DNA of 64,000 nt from Phocoena phocoena (GCF_963924675.1 NC_089239.1:28605818-28669817); one strand, 5' to 3'. Counted from the stretch's first letter, positions 46,261 through 57,978 are shown. Made by a program: numbers and translations. The notes: generated by a model from the sequence alone, not told the origin.

Positions 46261-48389
46261 CTATAACTGTATTTCCATCTATGATAATAACGATTGCATC
46301 ACATCTTCTCTGCATGCAATTTATATGTAAGCTGAGTTTATTCATCATGACAGGTGAGGTCTTCCTGACCTTCACTCACCCTGCACTGCTAATGTAGGGT
46401 GATGGGAACCTTCTCTTCTTCCCTGTCATCAGGGCTCATGGTGACAGGGGATCCATCTCATTCAGTGCATCCACTTATTAAGGTTAATTGTGCACTGCCT
46501 TTTAAAGTATCTGCCCAGAAAAGACTCAGGTACTTTTGTTCATATTTCACTGGCCAAAATATGACATTATTTCACTTAATTTCCCAGAAGGTTGAGAGGT
46601 GCAATTCTATCATCTACCCAGAAGAAAGAGGAATGACTTTTTGTGAGCAATAGTAGTAAATAGCAGTGTGTGAACAGTTCCTTTATGGAAGATACACTCA
46701 TCATGTCCCCAAGGGTCATCATCGCTCCCATCAGGCCAGTGTGTCAAGGTCACAGTCTGGGATCTGAACCAGTGCTCTGTTCTCATATGATATTCTACGG
46801 GTGCCGCTCTTGGTAGAGAGACGCCGAGCCAAAATGAAAAGAAACCTCCCTTGCACTCATACAACCCATAGTAACAGAACAGTAACGAGATCACCACAAT
46901 AAACATCTCCCTTTTGGAACGGGGAGAGATGTAAGACTCACAAACATCACCAGTCCCTGGCAGTTCTAAAATACCACAGGGAGACACTGCTGGGGTGGAG
47001 AATGTTCTCTGGTTACACCAGATGCTTACCTTCAGGAGACCAGGGTCTGCCCTCGGGAGAGGCCTTACTTTTCCATGTTCATCCTTGGCCACATCTGCAG
47101 TAGATGACAGAGAAGAAGCTCTCCTGGGGTCCAAGCAGGTGGTCCAGGCTGCTTCCTGCCAATGGAACATGGGAAGACTCAGTTTTGCTTTGCAGACTAA
47201 AGAGTCACAAACATGTCTTGAGACTAAGATTTTGATATCTTTAGCAATAAAACTCTCTTAAGACAAATCTTATGTATTTGATGACCATCAATCTTTACTA
47301 AAGATCTTTTTTCTTCAACCAAAGACTCACTTCTTCCACTTTGTTTTTTTATGGAGGTGCCTCAGAATGTAAATACCACTGTATGTGAGTGGTTTCCCTA
47401 AAATGGACAGAAATTTCTTTCCCTGCCCTTATTTCAGAGAAAAACTGATATAAGTAAGAGAGATAAACCAGATGCAATTTTAGTAAAAGAAAACAAAGAA
47501 GCTAAATGCCGGCCAATTAACTCTGTGAACAATAAAACCAAACATCAATCCAACTTCAATCACAAGATTCATAAATTGTTGATTTCAGAGAAAGTATAAC
47601 TAAATATGTTCAAGAGCATAAACTTTTATGATTTGAAAAGTAATTTGCTCTCACATTGTTTGAATTTAACTGATAACGACAAACAACTGTGACCATGTTG
47701 AAGTGACAAAAAATGTGTTTATTTGCAGAACTGCACAGGACGGAATATAACATTTTTGTGTGAAAATGGGTAAAAAATTATGAATCTATTGTCCTGTGAA
47801 CGCAGATAACGTAACATCACTCCAATAGGGTCTGAGCTTTCAGGATTCCACTTTATGAAATTATACAATTAATGGAGCAAACATTCCATTATAATATTAG
47901 GAGAATAAGAAACTAATCTTTTCATGTCAATATTTTTCTCTTAGTAGAGAAGCTACTTACTTGGAAAAGGGAGATCAACGTGACATGATTGCCCCCCCAA
48001 TTTTATTATTTTTGAATGCATTTCAAAAATATATTTTCCATTGGGATTTAAAGAGTAAGTACATATATGCCCATTTGTTTTCAATATTACTCAAATATTA
48101 AAGTGTGAAATTAAAGAAGACATTTCTTAGGTTTTACTTAATTGTGTATAACATTCAGGTGAAAAGCACATACGACAGTGCTTCAGAAACATAACTGTAA
48201 AGACGGAAACTTAATCCCTGTTTAGTTTAAAACTAAAAAGGTAATAAACACAGTGGAAAAATCTAAATGTTTGGCAAATAATCTTAATCAAGTATTGACT
48301 TAACTGTGAGTTATGCTAAAATATGAGCACTTTTAAAAAGTCCTCATGTTAAAAGTTTGTCTAGCAAAGCAAAGTAAGCTTTTATTAAA
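46261..48389. other. Noncoding DNA containing a 186-codon frame
   Basis: The minus-strand frame 46610-47170 is long for this window but has no recognisable domain. One frame of this length is about what chance predicts for six frames over 64 kb. No interspersed repeat identified. A six-C run lies at 47991-47996. Confidence 0.45.
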
Positions 48390-49790
48390 TTAAACTTTTT
48401 ATATGAGCTAATTGTAGACTCACATGCAGTTGTTAAAAATAATAAAAAGAGATTCCATTTACTCTGTATCCAACGGTAATATCTTGTACAACTATAGCCC
48501 AATATCATAAATAGGATATCGACATTGATGCCCTCGGGTGCAGACATTTCCATCACCACAAGGGTCCTCCATGTTGCCCTTTTAAAGCCACACTCCATTC
48601 CCTCCCACTTCCCCCTCACCCCCAGGAACCATTAATCTGCTCTCCATTTCTGCAATTCCTTCATTTCTAGACCTATGTAAGTGGGTTTATCCATCATGTA
48701 ACAACCTGATACTGACTTTTTCACTCAACATAATTTCTGGAGATTCATACAAGCTGTTGCCAAGTAATGTTTTCATGGGATGGTTGGACCACAGACTGTT
48801 TAATCATTCACCTGTAGAAGGACATCTGGGTTGTTTCCAGTTAGGGCTATTCAGAAAGCTGCTGTAAACATTCACGAATTTTCTTGTTTCTTTTTCGTAT
48901 GAACATAAGTTTTCATTTCTCTGGGATACACGCCCGTGAATGCAATGGCTGGATAATGTGGTAACTGCATATTCAGCTCTTTAAGAATCTGCCAGACTAG
49001 CTCCCAGAGCGGCTGCACGGTGTTGCGTTCCCACCAGGAATGCATGTGTGCTTTGGTTTCTCTGCCTCTTCGTCAGCATTTAAATGTTATCGCTATTTTT
49101 TTATTTTAGCCATTCTGAGAAGTGTGTGGTGATATCTCACTGAAGTTGTGCTTTGCATTGCCCAAATGGCTAATGTTGTTGAATATCATTCTCCGGGCTT
49201 ATCTACAATTTTTATATCCTCTTCATTGAAATGTCTCTATGTATTTTGCCCAGTTTCTAATTGGATTAATTTCTTTTTAACTATTGAGTTTTGAGAGATA
49301 TTTATATATTCTACAGACTGGTGCATTGCTGGATATATGGTTCGCAAATATTTTCTCCCAGTCTGTAGCTTGTCTTTTCATCCTCTTGACAGGGTCTTTT
49401 GCAAAGCAAAAGTTTTAAATTATGAGGAAGTCCAACTTACCTGTTTCTTTTTTCTTTTATGGATTGTTTATGCGGTGTCAAGTCCAAGAACTCTTTGCCT
49501 AGCCCTAGATCTTAAAGATTCTTTTCTCCTTTCTCCCTAAGAGTCTTACAGTATTAATTTAAGTCTGTGATCCATTTTAGGTTAGTATTTGTGTAAAGTG
49601 TGAAGTTCAGGTCCAGGTTTGTTTTTTGTTTTGTTTTTTGGCCCATGAATATGTAATTGCTCCAGCACTGTAGCCCTCAATTGAATTGTTTTAACCCTTT
49701 GGTCAAAAATCAGCTGGGCATATTTGTTCACATCTATTGCTGAGTTATCTATTCTGCTCTACTGATTTATATTAAACTCTTTTTAAGAAT
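48390..49790 (-). mobile_element. Old L1M, reversed (3' UTR and ORF2 C-terminal half)
   Basis: Read on the plus strand: 'aggaaccattaatctgctct', 'catctgggttgtttccagtt', 'tgcaatggctggataatgtg', 'gcgttcccaccaggaatgca', 'caaatattttctcccagtct', 'gtccaagaactctttgccta' and 'tttggcccatgaatatgtaa'. Continuous L1 order over 1.4 kb with all frames broken. Confidence 0.95.
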
Positions 49791-49803
49791 TAAAAAATAT
49801 AGG

Positions 49804-49830
49804 AGCAATTATACTCCAATAAAGATGTTA
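49804..49830 (+). mobile_element. 27-bp L1 3' terminus
   Basis: gcaattatactccaataaag plus atgtta is nearly identical to the last bases of the 13-kb L1 (13259-13285). It is followed by a short (TA)n run, so it is an extremely truncated L1 insertion or a scrap left by a later event. Confidence 0.7.
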
Positions 49831-49850
49831 AAAATATATATATATATATA
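49831..49850. repeat. (TA)n microsatellite
   Basis: Starts at the tail of the L1 scrap and ends where a CHR SINE begins. Confidence 0.9.
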
Positions 49851-50178
49851 GGCACTTCCCTGGTGGCCCAGTGGTTAAGAATCCGCCTGCCAATGCAGGG
49901 GACACAGGTTTGAGCACTGGTCTGGGAAAATCCCACATGCCGCGGAGCAACTAAGCCCATGCACCACAACTACTGAGCCTGCGCTCTAGAGCCCGGGAGC
50001 CACAACTACTGAAGCCCACATGCCTAGAGCCCGTACTCCGCAACAAAAGAAGACACTGCAATGAGAAGCCCGTGCACAGTAATGAAGAGTAGCCCCCGCT
50101 CGCTGCAACTAGAGAAAGCCTGCGCGCAGCAACGAAGACCCAAAGCAGCCAAAAAAGAAATAAATAAATAAAATAAAT
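49851..50178 (+). mobile_element. CHR SINE, long type
   Basis: Head 'cacttccctggtggcccagt', B-box remnant 'caggtttgagcac', two 'ccacaactactgaagccc'-type units, then 'ccccgctcgctgcaactaga', 'cgaagacccaaagcagcc' and an (aaat)n tail. More diverged than the short GC-rich copies. The AT-rich flanks hide any target-site duplication. Confidence 0.96.
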
Positions 50179-50446
50179 TTATAAAATGTATATATACATA
50201 TCTCCTGAAGAAAAGTAGAGTATTTAGTAGTTAATTCCTTTTGGTAATTGTAAGACAGAACAAACTGCTCCCATACTCCATTTCCTCCCTCCTCTGCAGA
50301 GTCAGCCTCTATCGCACACAAGCGAGGCCATGTAAATGAGTCAGATCCATTATGTATGGAATGTGGATAGATTTTACATAAGCTCCTTACAGTCCTGGCT
50401 CCTAAAACCTCTTTGGTAATCCTACATGCTTTCACTTTCCCATCTA

Positions 50447-50567
50447 TTGGGTTGGCCAAAAAGTGCATTCCATTTTAAGTAAAAATAGAAGACACAGTTT
50501 TCATTTTCACCAAGAGCTTTACCGAACAGCATATTTACTAACCGAACAAACTTTTTGGCCACCCCAC
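50447..50567. mobile_element. Mariner-type MITE
   Basis: A 121-bp element flanked by TA on both sides (50445-50446 and 50568-50569). The left end, ttgggttggccaaaaagtgc, and the reverse complement of the right end, gtggggtggccaaaaagttt, match at most positions, giving terminal inverted repeats of about 22-24 bases. It is too short to encode a transposase, so it is a non-autonomous relic of a Tc1/mariner transposon. Confidence 0.9.
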
Positions 50568-51118
50568 TACCAGCTAAAAAAGGACTACTCAGTGACCATA
50601 AAGGAAAGTGGGGTCACAGAGACAAGGATCCTGAGCTCCTGAATGACTGAGTGGAGTAGATCCCTTCCCCCAGCTAAACTCCAGTACATGTGCAAAATAA
50701 ACTTCCTCTGTGCTAAGTTATGGAGGTTGTTCATAAAAGCAGAAAATATCCTGATTTTCTTATCCCCTCTCCCTTAATGACCTGGGATTCTACTTCTCTA
50801 TAAAGCATTGCCACATATTCCAAGAAATCGTAGCTTTTACCCAACATCAAATAAAAACAAGAAGTCACGGCCAGTGACATTCTGTTTGGCCTACCTCCCC
50901 CACAGACACCAACGGCAACCCGCTGAGTCCATTTTATCAAGGCAGGACACATTTTGGTTTCCGAGTGACAGAGAAACACCAACTGTATATGTGATATGAG
51001 TTAGTATGGGTCTTTCTATTCAACAAACAAGGAAGTCTGGTCTAATTCAAAACTGCCTTCTTCAGGCATTCCGAGGAGGGAGGGAAACAAATCAAAACGG
51101 GAACACAACATACTAAAA
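50568..51118. other. Noncoding DNA, nothing recognised
   Basis: No gene or repeat recognised between the MITE and the next L1. Confidence 0.5.
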
Positions 51119-51333
51119 TGTACAGGATGCTGCAAAAGCAGTTTTGAGAGAGAAGTTTATAGCTATAAATACCTATTGATACATTAAGAAAAATGAAAGA
51201 TAAATAAACAACCTAACTTTATACCCCAAGGAACTAGAAAAGGAAGAAAAAATGAACCAAAAGTTGTTAGAGGGAGGAAATTACAAGGATCAAACATAAA
51301 TAAATGAACCGAGACTAAAAAGAATAGGGAAAA
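51119..51333 (+). mobile_element. Older L1 ORF2, left part of a split copy
   Basis: 'ggatgctgcaaaagcagttt', 'ataaacaacctaactttata', 'ggaactagaaaaggaagaaa' and 'gaaccgagactaaaaagaat' follow the endonuclease-RT linker of ORF2. The sequence resumes exactly in order at 52535 after the inserted L1. Confidence 0.92.
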
Positions 51334-52522
51334 CAGTACAGCTACATACAAAAGAATGTAACTGGACCACTTTCTCACACTACATACAAAACTAAACTCA
51401 GAATGGATTAAAGACTTAAATTAAGACCTGAAACCATAAAACTCCTAAAAGAAAACACAGGCAGTATGCCCTTTTACATTGGTCTTAGCAATATTTTTTT
51501 TGGATATGTTTCCTCAGGCAAGGGAAACAAAAGCAAAAAATAAACAAATTGGACTACATCAAACTAAAATGCTTTTGCACAGCAAAGGAAACCATCAACA
51601 AAATGAAAAGGCTGCCTACTGAACGGGAGAAGATATTTTCAAACAATATATCTGATAAGGGGTTAATAACCAAAATATACAAAGAACTCACACTACGCAA
51701 CACCAAAAGACAAGCAACCCAATTTAAAAAATGAGCAGATGACCTAATAGAGATTTTTCCAAAGAAAACATACACATGGCCAACAGACACATGAAAAAGA
51801 ACTCAACATCACTAATCATCAGGGAAATGCAAATTAAAACCACAGTGAGATACTACCTCCCATCTGTTAGAATGGCTATTATCAAACAGACAAATAGCAA
51901 GTTTCGGCAAGGATGTGGAGAAAGGGGAACCCTCGTGCACTGTCGGTGGGAATGTAAATTGGTGCATCTACTGTGGAAAACAGTGTGGAAGTTGTTCAGA
52001 AAAATTTTTAAATAAATGGACTACGACGTGATTCAGCAATTTCACTTCTCGATATTTTTCCAAAGAAAACAAAAACACCAATTTGAAAAGATATATGCAC
52101 CCCTATGTTCACTGCAGCATAATTTACCATAACCAAGATATGGAAGCAACCTCAGTGCCCATCAATAGATGAATGCATAAAGAAGTGTGGAAATATATAC
52201 GGTGGAATGTTACTCAGCCATAAAGCAGAAGGGAATCTTGCCATCTGCAACGACACAGACAGACATAGAGGGTACGATGCTAAGTGAGATAAATCAGACG
52301 TACACTATGATTTCACTTATATGTGGACTCTTAAGAAACAAAACAAAACAAACAAACACAAGCAAAACCAACCATAAAAAAACAGAAAAAGAGTCATAGA
52401 TATGGAGAACAAACTGGTAGTTTCCAGAGGGAAAGAAGGTAGGGGAGGATGAGTGAAATAGGTGAATGCGATCAAGAGATACAAACCAAATAATAATAAT
52501 GATAATAAATAAATAAAATTAA
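51334..52522 (+). mobile_element. 5'-truncated L1 nested inside an older L1
   Basis: It begins in the C-terminal part of ORF2 ('cagctacatacaaaagaatg') and passes 'ggagaagatattttcaaaca' and the Cys-rich end [18 protein letters not shown]. It finishes with an old-type 3' UTR and an aataataatgataat-rich tail. Flanking gaatagggaaaa (51322-51333) and aataatggaaaa (52523-52534) look like a diverged target-site duplication in the host L1. Confidence 0.88.
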
Positions 52523-52534
52523 AATAATGGAAAA

Positions 52535-53485
52535 GCTCAATGAAACTAAGAATTTTTTAAAAAGATAAAATTGACAAACATTTGTTAGCTAAATGAACCA
52601 AGATTAAAATAGAGAAGATTCTAATAAAAAAAATCAGGAATGTAACGGGGGCATTACAACTGATAAAGAAATACTAAGGATCATAAGAAAAGAGCATGAA
52701 AAATGTTATGTCAACAAATTAGATAATCTTGAAGAAATGGATAAATTCCTAGAAACATATAACCTACCAAGACTGAATCATAAAGAAACAGAACAGACCA
52801 ATTATTAATAAGGAGATTGAATCAGTAATCAAAAACCTCCCAACAAAAAAACATCCAGGACCAGATGGCTTCACTGGTGAATTCCACTAAACATTTAAAA
52901 AAGAACTAATACCAGTCTTTCTGAAACTCTTCCTAAAAACAAAATAGAAGCAAATACTCCCAAACTAATTTTATGAGGCCAGTATTATCCTGACACCAAA
53001 ACCCGACAAGGATGCTACAAAAAAGAAAATTATAGGCCAACACCCATGATGCACACAGAAGCAAAAATCCTCAACAAAATATAGCCAACCAAATATAACG
53101 GTACATTACAAGGATCATGCATCATGATCAGGTGGGATTAATTCCTGGGATGCAAGGATGGTTCAACATACACAGATCAAGAAATGTGATAAACCACATT
53201 AAAAAAATGAAAGGCAAAAATCACATGTTTCTCTCAATAGACACAGATAAAGCATTTGACAGAAAACAACATCCTTTCATGATAAAATCTCCCAGCAAAC
53301 TGAGTATGTAAGGAGCATACCTCAGTATAGCAAAGGCCATGTATTACAAGCCCACCGCTAATATCATATATTCTATAGAGAAAATTTGAAAGCTTTTTCT
53401 CTAAGATCAGGAACAAGACAAGGATGCCCACTCCCACCACGTTTACTTAACATATTACTGGAAGTCCTAGCCAGAACAATAGGAT
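52535..53485 (+). mobile_element. Older L1 ORF2 (RT domain), right part of the split copy
   Basis: Continues the host L1: 'agctcaatgaaactaagaat', 'aggaccagatggcttcactg', 'aattataggccaacacccat', 'attcctgggatgcaaggatg' and 'tctcaatagacacagataaa' (RT motif A region). It ends near 'gatcaggaacaagacaagga' and 'ggaagtcctagccagaac', before the FADD motif. Truncated at its 3' side. Confidence 0.93.
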
Positions 53486-53893
53486 AAAAATATTTCTTAA
53501 TATTACAATTACCAAGTATTTCTTTCAGAGGTGAATTTGAAGGGATGGATTCCCTTTTCATTCTGCCTATACTTACAAAAATAAATGTTTTTGTTAAAGA
53601 CAATAGACTATCTCAAATTAGACAACAGGAAACAGTTTCAAACTGGAAACATGAAATCCAGATCAGGGAGTATGACCGTTAAATTTGTAGCCAAGTTATG
53701 ATTATTATATATAATTTTTCACATAGGAGGTTAATTTTATTAATAACACAAAAATAGCTTTTTGAAACTATATTAGGTTGTATCTAAGGAATGTATATAG
53801 TTCCACCATTAAATGTTAATTAAATGTCCTATTTTTTCTTCTCATATAAATCTGTACATTCTTTTTTTAAATATATTTTTAAATTAATTTTAA
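53486..53893. other. AT-rich noncoding DNA
   Basis: No gene or repeat recognised. Confidence 0.5.
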
Positions 53894-54022
53894 TTTTTTT
53901 TTTTTTTTTTTTTGGCTACACCATGTGGCATGTGGGATCTTAGTTCCCCTACCAGGGATCAAATCCATGACCCCTGTGGTGGAAGCACGGAGTCTTAACC
54001 ACTAGACTGCCAGGGAAGTCCC
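53894..54022 (-). mobile_element. Short CHR-type SINE, reversed
   Basis: In reverse: gggacttccctggcagtcta, 'gtggttaagactccgtgctt', B-box-like 'ggatttgatccctggtaggg' and 'actaagatcccacatgccac', then an A tail (T-run 53894-53913). It is the same compact type as the copy at 37040. Confidence 0.95.
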
Positions 54023-54049
54023 TAAACCTGTAAATTCTTAGCATTGCTT

Positions 54050-54335
54050 CATTTTTTAAGCTCTTTTGAGGTATAATTGACAAATAAAATGGCATTATAT
54101 TTAAAGTCTAAATATGATGCTTTGATACATGTGTAAATTGTGAAAGGATCTCCTCCATTAGGTTAATTAACACATCCAGCACTTGACATATTTACCTTTT
54201 TTAAAATTTTTGCAAGGACGCAAATTATACTTTCTTAGCACATATCAAGTATACAATACAGTAGTATTACCAATTAAGGTCACGATGCTATTCTCTATCA
54301 TTGCACCCTTTGTAATTCATCAGGATCCTTGTCTA
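54050..54335 (-). mobile_element. Old L1M 3' UTR, reversed
   Basis: 'cttttgaggtataattgaca', 'gatgctttgatacatgtgta', 'taggttaattaacacatcca', 'caagtatacaatacagtagt' and 'ggtcacgatgctattctcta' give the reversed L1M 3' end. Confidence 0.87.
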
Positions 54336-54964
54336 AAGGCTTACACTCGTTTGATGTTCCTAGAACATAACTCCTTAAGGACAGAAATCAGAGATTTTAC
54401 GGAATAACGTTAGCACAGTCCTAGCAGGAATGGTGTGTGTGTGTGTGTGCGTGTGCGTGCACGCAAATATATAAATATACACATATATAAAATTTAATTA
54501 AATGCCTGAATGAGTGGTTGGCACTCAGTTAATTTGGGATAAATGAGTAATGCAAGGCAGCCCCCAGGAGGCCAACAGAGAAATAATAGAGCATTTGGAG
54601 GGTTTATTTCCTACAAATAAAACATATTTGACATGAGACAAACCAGAACTATTGTCATGGGTTCAGGAAACACAAGAGGTCTAGGAATTTCAGTCTTCCA
54701 TGTCCCAGACAGAAGAGAGAACTGGACTTTGCTGAAAAGCTGCAATGACTACTACAACAACAACAAAATGCAATGAAAATATTCTTCATAAAACATTTTG
54801 CTTTTCAAATTACATTTAGTGACCTAAGGTAGAAATTATATTTACATGTCTTTCTATCAGACAGCGTTTATCAAACTAGGGTCCTATATAATAATTTGAA
54901 CATTTGTGTTTCGGTTTAAAATAAAACAGTTTAACCGTAGTTAGAGTTTATCCGGATGATTACC
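54336..54964. other. Noncoding DNA with a TG repeat
   Basis: No gene. Contains the (TG)n tract at 54432-54464, annotated separately. Confidence 0.5.
54432..54464. repeat. (TG)n/(CGTG) microsatellite
   Basis: Nine tg units followed by a cgtgtgcgtgcacgc variation. Interrupted, so less mutable than the (CA)n at 2811. Confidence 0.92.
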
Positions 54965-54967
54965 CTT

Positions 54968-55335
54968 AAGGACTGAATATTGTACCCCCTTCCCCAGATT
55001 CATATGTTAAATCCTTAATCCCCAGTGTGATGGTATTTGGACTTGGGGCTTTGGGGAGGTGACTAGGTCAGGAGGGTGGAGCCTCACAATGGGATTAGTG
55101 CCCTTATGAGGAGAGACAGGAGAGAGCTTGCTTGCTTTTTTTATTTTTTATTTTATCTCTTTCTCTCCACCATGCAAAAAAAAACCAGGGATAGAGCTCT
55201 TACCAGAACCTGATCATGCTGACACCGTGATCTCAGAGTGCCAGACTTCAGAACTGTGAAACATAAATGCTTATTGTTCAAGCCACACAGTCTATGGCAT
55301 TTGCTACAGCAGCCCAAACTGACAAAGACAATTAC
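54968..55335 (+). mobile_element. MLT1-type LTR (ERVL-MaLR)
   Basis: Block order as in the copy at 44369: 'aggactgaatattgtacccc', 'cccagtgtgatggtatttgg', 'gggattagtgcccttatgag', 'ttcagaactgtgaaacataa', 'gttcaagccacacagtctat' and 'acagcagcccaaactgacaa'. It is a solo LTR with a T-rich expansion around 55135-55160 and no coding content. Confidence 0.92.
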
Positions 55336-56089
55336 AGTATAGCTAAGCACTGTTACATGATTTCAGTCCTAGATTTGCCTCACATTTGATGGTTTTATGG
55401 GGCCAAATGATTACTTAGAGATCGTTCAACTTGTAAAGTATTGGGTGGTGTGTTAACTGCCAGTAAGTTGTCACATCGCAATGTCAAGATGACAACTCTG
55501 TGGCATATTTATAAACAATATTCTAAGGGACGGGAGAGCATTAGGTGAGCTAAATTAAATTTAATTAATTAGATTAAGAGTCTCCAGCATTTGGAGATCC
55601 CATTCCTGGACGGCATAGACATGATAGGACTGAGGTCTCTGAAGGCACTAGGGTGGCAGGGACCACTGTGCAACCCTGCCTTCTAACTTTTGACCCTCTG
55701 TTTTGTTTTTCTCCTGAATGGAGTGAACCCAAAAGTTCACTGGAAAAGTGGCTCTCTTTAAATTTCATTAAATATCACTGAAGATATTTGGGGGTCCCAA
55801 TAAGCTTATTGTAATGAAATTCCATCTGTGTAATCTGTGCCCTCTGCCACGTTTGAGACATTCTTTTCTCAGACTCGAAATTTTAGCATTCAGCAGCTAT
55901 GAATTAAGAATAACCAGATTAGATAACTGACAGATTTAAATATAAACACACACCTGCATCCAAGTGGAATAGAGAGCATGATTTCCATACTATATAGTAT
56001 CTGGATTTAATCTAATCACCAAATGTCCTAACCTCTTGAGTGTTTGCTTTATAAACTGTCCTGAAATTTCAAACCTGGAAAGGCCTTGC
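55336..56089. other. Noncoding DNA, nothing recognised
   Basis: AT-rich with no gene or identifiable repeat. Confidence 0.5.
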
Positions 56090-56240
56090 CTCACCATGGA
56101 GCTTATATCTCCAACTTTATGCAAGTAAAATATTAGGCCCAGCAAAGTTAAAGGATATGCTTAAAACTACCTAGTTTGCCTATGGCAGAGTTAAGATCAA
56201 ATTTAAATCTCTTGGCTATCAATCTAAAGATGTTAAAAAA
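56090..56240 (-). mobile_element. MIR remnant
   Basis: Reversed MIR in degraded form: 'gcccagcaaagttaaaggat', 'aactacctagtttgcctatg' and 'gcagagttaagatcaaattt'. Confidence 0.55.
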
Positions 56241-56313
56241 CAAAGCCATTATGAAGTATCATCATGTTTAAATAACTTTTTTTTATATTGGCCCCTTGAT
56301 AATAACAGTGCCA

Positions 56314-56620
56314 GGGCTTCCCTGATGGTGCAGTGGTTAAGAATTCACCTGCCAATGCAGGGGACACGGGTTCAGGCCCTGGTCCGGGAAGATCCTACAT
56401 GCCACAGAGCAACTAAGCCCATGCACCCACAACTACTGAGCCTGTGCTCTAGAGCTTGTGAGCCACAACTACTGAGCCTGCATGCCACAACTATTGAATC
56501 CCACGTGCCTACAGCCCGTTCTCTGCAACATGAGAAGCCACTGCACTGAGAAGCCCGCACCCCGCAATGAAGCTCCAATGCAGTCAAAAATAAATAAATA
56601 AAAAAAATAAATTAAAACAA
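56314..56620 (+). mobile_element. CHR SINE, long type
   Basis: Head 'gggcttccctgatggtgcag', B-box region 'cgggttcaggcc', three ccacaactactga-type units, then the tail 'aataaataaataaa'. cagtgccag (56305-56313) before and aagtgccaa (56621-56629) after suggest a short diverged target-site duplication. Confidence 0.95.
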
Positions 56621-56826
56621 AAGTGCCAATCTGACATGCTTGCTGAAGGGAGTAAACTCTGATGAAGAGCTCAGTACTCAATGTTATCTGATAATGATGA
56701 CAATTATGATATTAACAATAATAATAGCACTCAAGGCACACTATCATATAAGGTAATTTAGAGATAAAACTTTGATTTATTCAAAATTCACCATTACATT
56801 CTCAGTCTGGTAGTTATAGTATCTTT

Positions 56827-57018
56827 TTTGTACGTGGGCCTCTCACTGTTGTGGCCTCTCCCGTTGCGGAGCACAGGCTCTGGACGTGCAGGCTCAGCAG
56901 CCATGGCTCATGGGTCTAGCCGCTCCGCGGCATGTGGGATCTTCCCGGACCGGGGCATGAACCCATGCCCCCTGCATTGGCAGGCAGACTCTCAACCACT
57001 GTGCCACCAGGGAAGCCC
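56827..57018 (-). mobile_element. CHR SINE, short GC-rich type, reversed, with perfect 15-bp target-site duplication
   Basis: On the plus strand: 'gtgggcctctcactgttgtg', 'agccgctccgcggcatgtgg' and 'ccactgtgccaccagggaag'. agttatagtatcttt is repeated exactly at 56812-56826 and 57019-57033. The tail is very short. Confidence 0.97.
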
Positions 57019-57304
57019 AGTTATAGTATCTTTAAGCTAAGCATTCAACAAATGGTAAATGTTATTGATTGAATAAGGTACCATATATGAACATACATGT
57101 CTATATCTGCCTGTATCTATCTATCTTTCTAGTCTTATCCAAATTCAGAAAGTTAGGACTATGAGATTATATAGACTCTAAAACTGGTATTCTTGAAAGT
57201 AATGTAGGAAAAGGGATCTATGTAATCAATATAATCTGAAGGACAATCTTAAAATTTAAAACCAGATCCAGGATAGAACATATTTCACAGAAAACAAGGG
57301 AAAC

Positions 57305-57719
57305 CTCTGTAATAGGTTGAATGGTAGCCCTCTCAAAAGATATGTCCACATCCCAACTTTTGAAAACTGAGAATGTGACCTTATCTGACAAAAGGGTCTT
57401 TGCAGATGTAATTAAGTTAGGGAACTTGAGATGAGATCATTCTGGACCACCAGGTGGACCTTAAATCCAATGACAAGTGTTCTTGAAAGAGAAGAGAAAG
57501 CCATGTAAAGACAGAGGCAAAGGTTGGGTAGTCACAAAGAAGAAAGAAAGCCACCAGAAAGTGGAAGAGTCACGGAAGGATTTTCCCCAAGGGTCTTTGG
57601 AGAGATTGTAGCCCTGTTGGTCCCATGATTGTGGACTTTGGTGAAAGAATAAATTTCTGCTGTCTAAAGCTTTTCAGTTTATTGTAATTTATTATGGCAG
57701 TCACAGGAAACTAATACAG
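57305..57719 (+). mobile_element. MLT1-type LTR (ERVL-MaLR)
   Basis: The variant with 'aaaagatatgtccacatccc', 'gaatgtgaccttatctgaca', 'gtctttgcagatgtaattaa', 'gaacttgagatgagatcatt', 'taaatccaatgacaagtgtt', 'gaaagaataaatttctgctg' and 'ggcagtcacaggaaactaat'. It is a complete solo LTR with no internal sequence. Confidence 0.93.
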
Positions 57720-57760
57720 TCTCGAAGACCTAAAAACAAACACAATTGAAAATTATAGGG

Positions 57761-57978
57761 GGGCTTCCCTGGTGGCGCAGTGGTTGAGAGTCCATCTGCC
57801 GATGCAGGGGACACAGGTTCATGCCCCGGTCCAGGAAGATCCCACATGCCACGGAGCGGCTGGGCCCGTGAGCCATGGCCACTGAGCCTGCGCGTCTGGA
57901 GCCTGTGCTCCGCAACGGGAGAGGCCACAACAGTGAGAGGCCCACATACCCCAAAAAAAAAAAAAAAAAAAAAAGAAA
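57761..57978 (+). mobile_element. CHR SINE, short GC-rich type, with perfect 13-bp target-site duplication
   Basis: Head 'ggcttccctggtggcgcagt', body 'ggagcggctgggcccgtgag' and an A tail of about 22 bases. gaaaattataggg is repeated exactly at 57748-57760 and 57979-57991. Confidence 0.98.
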
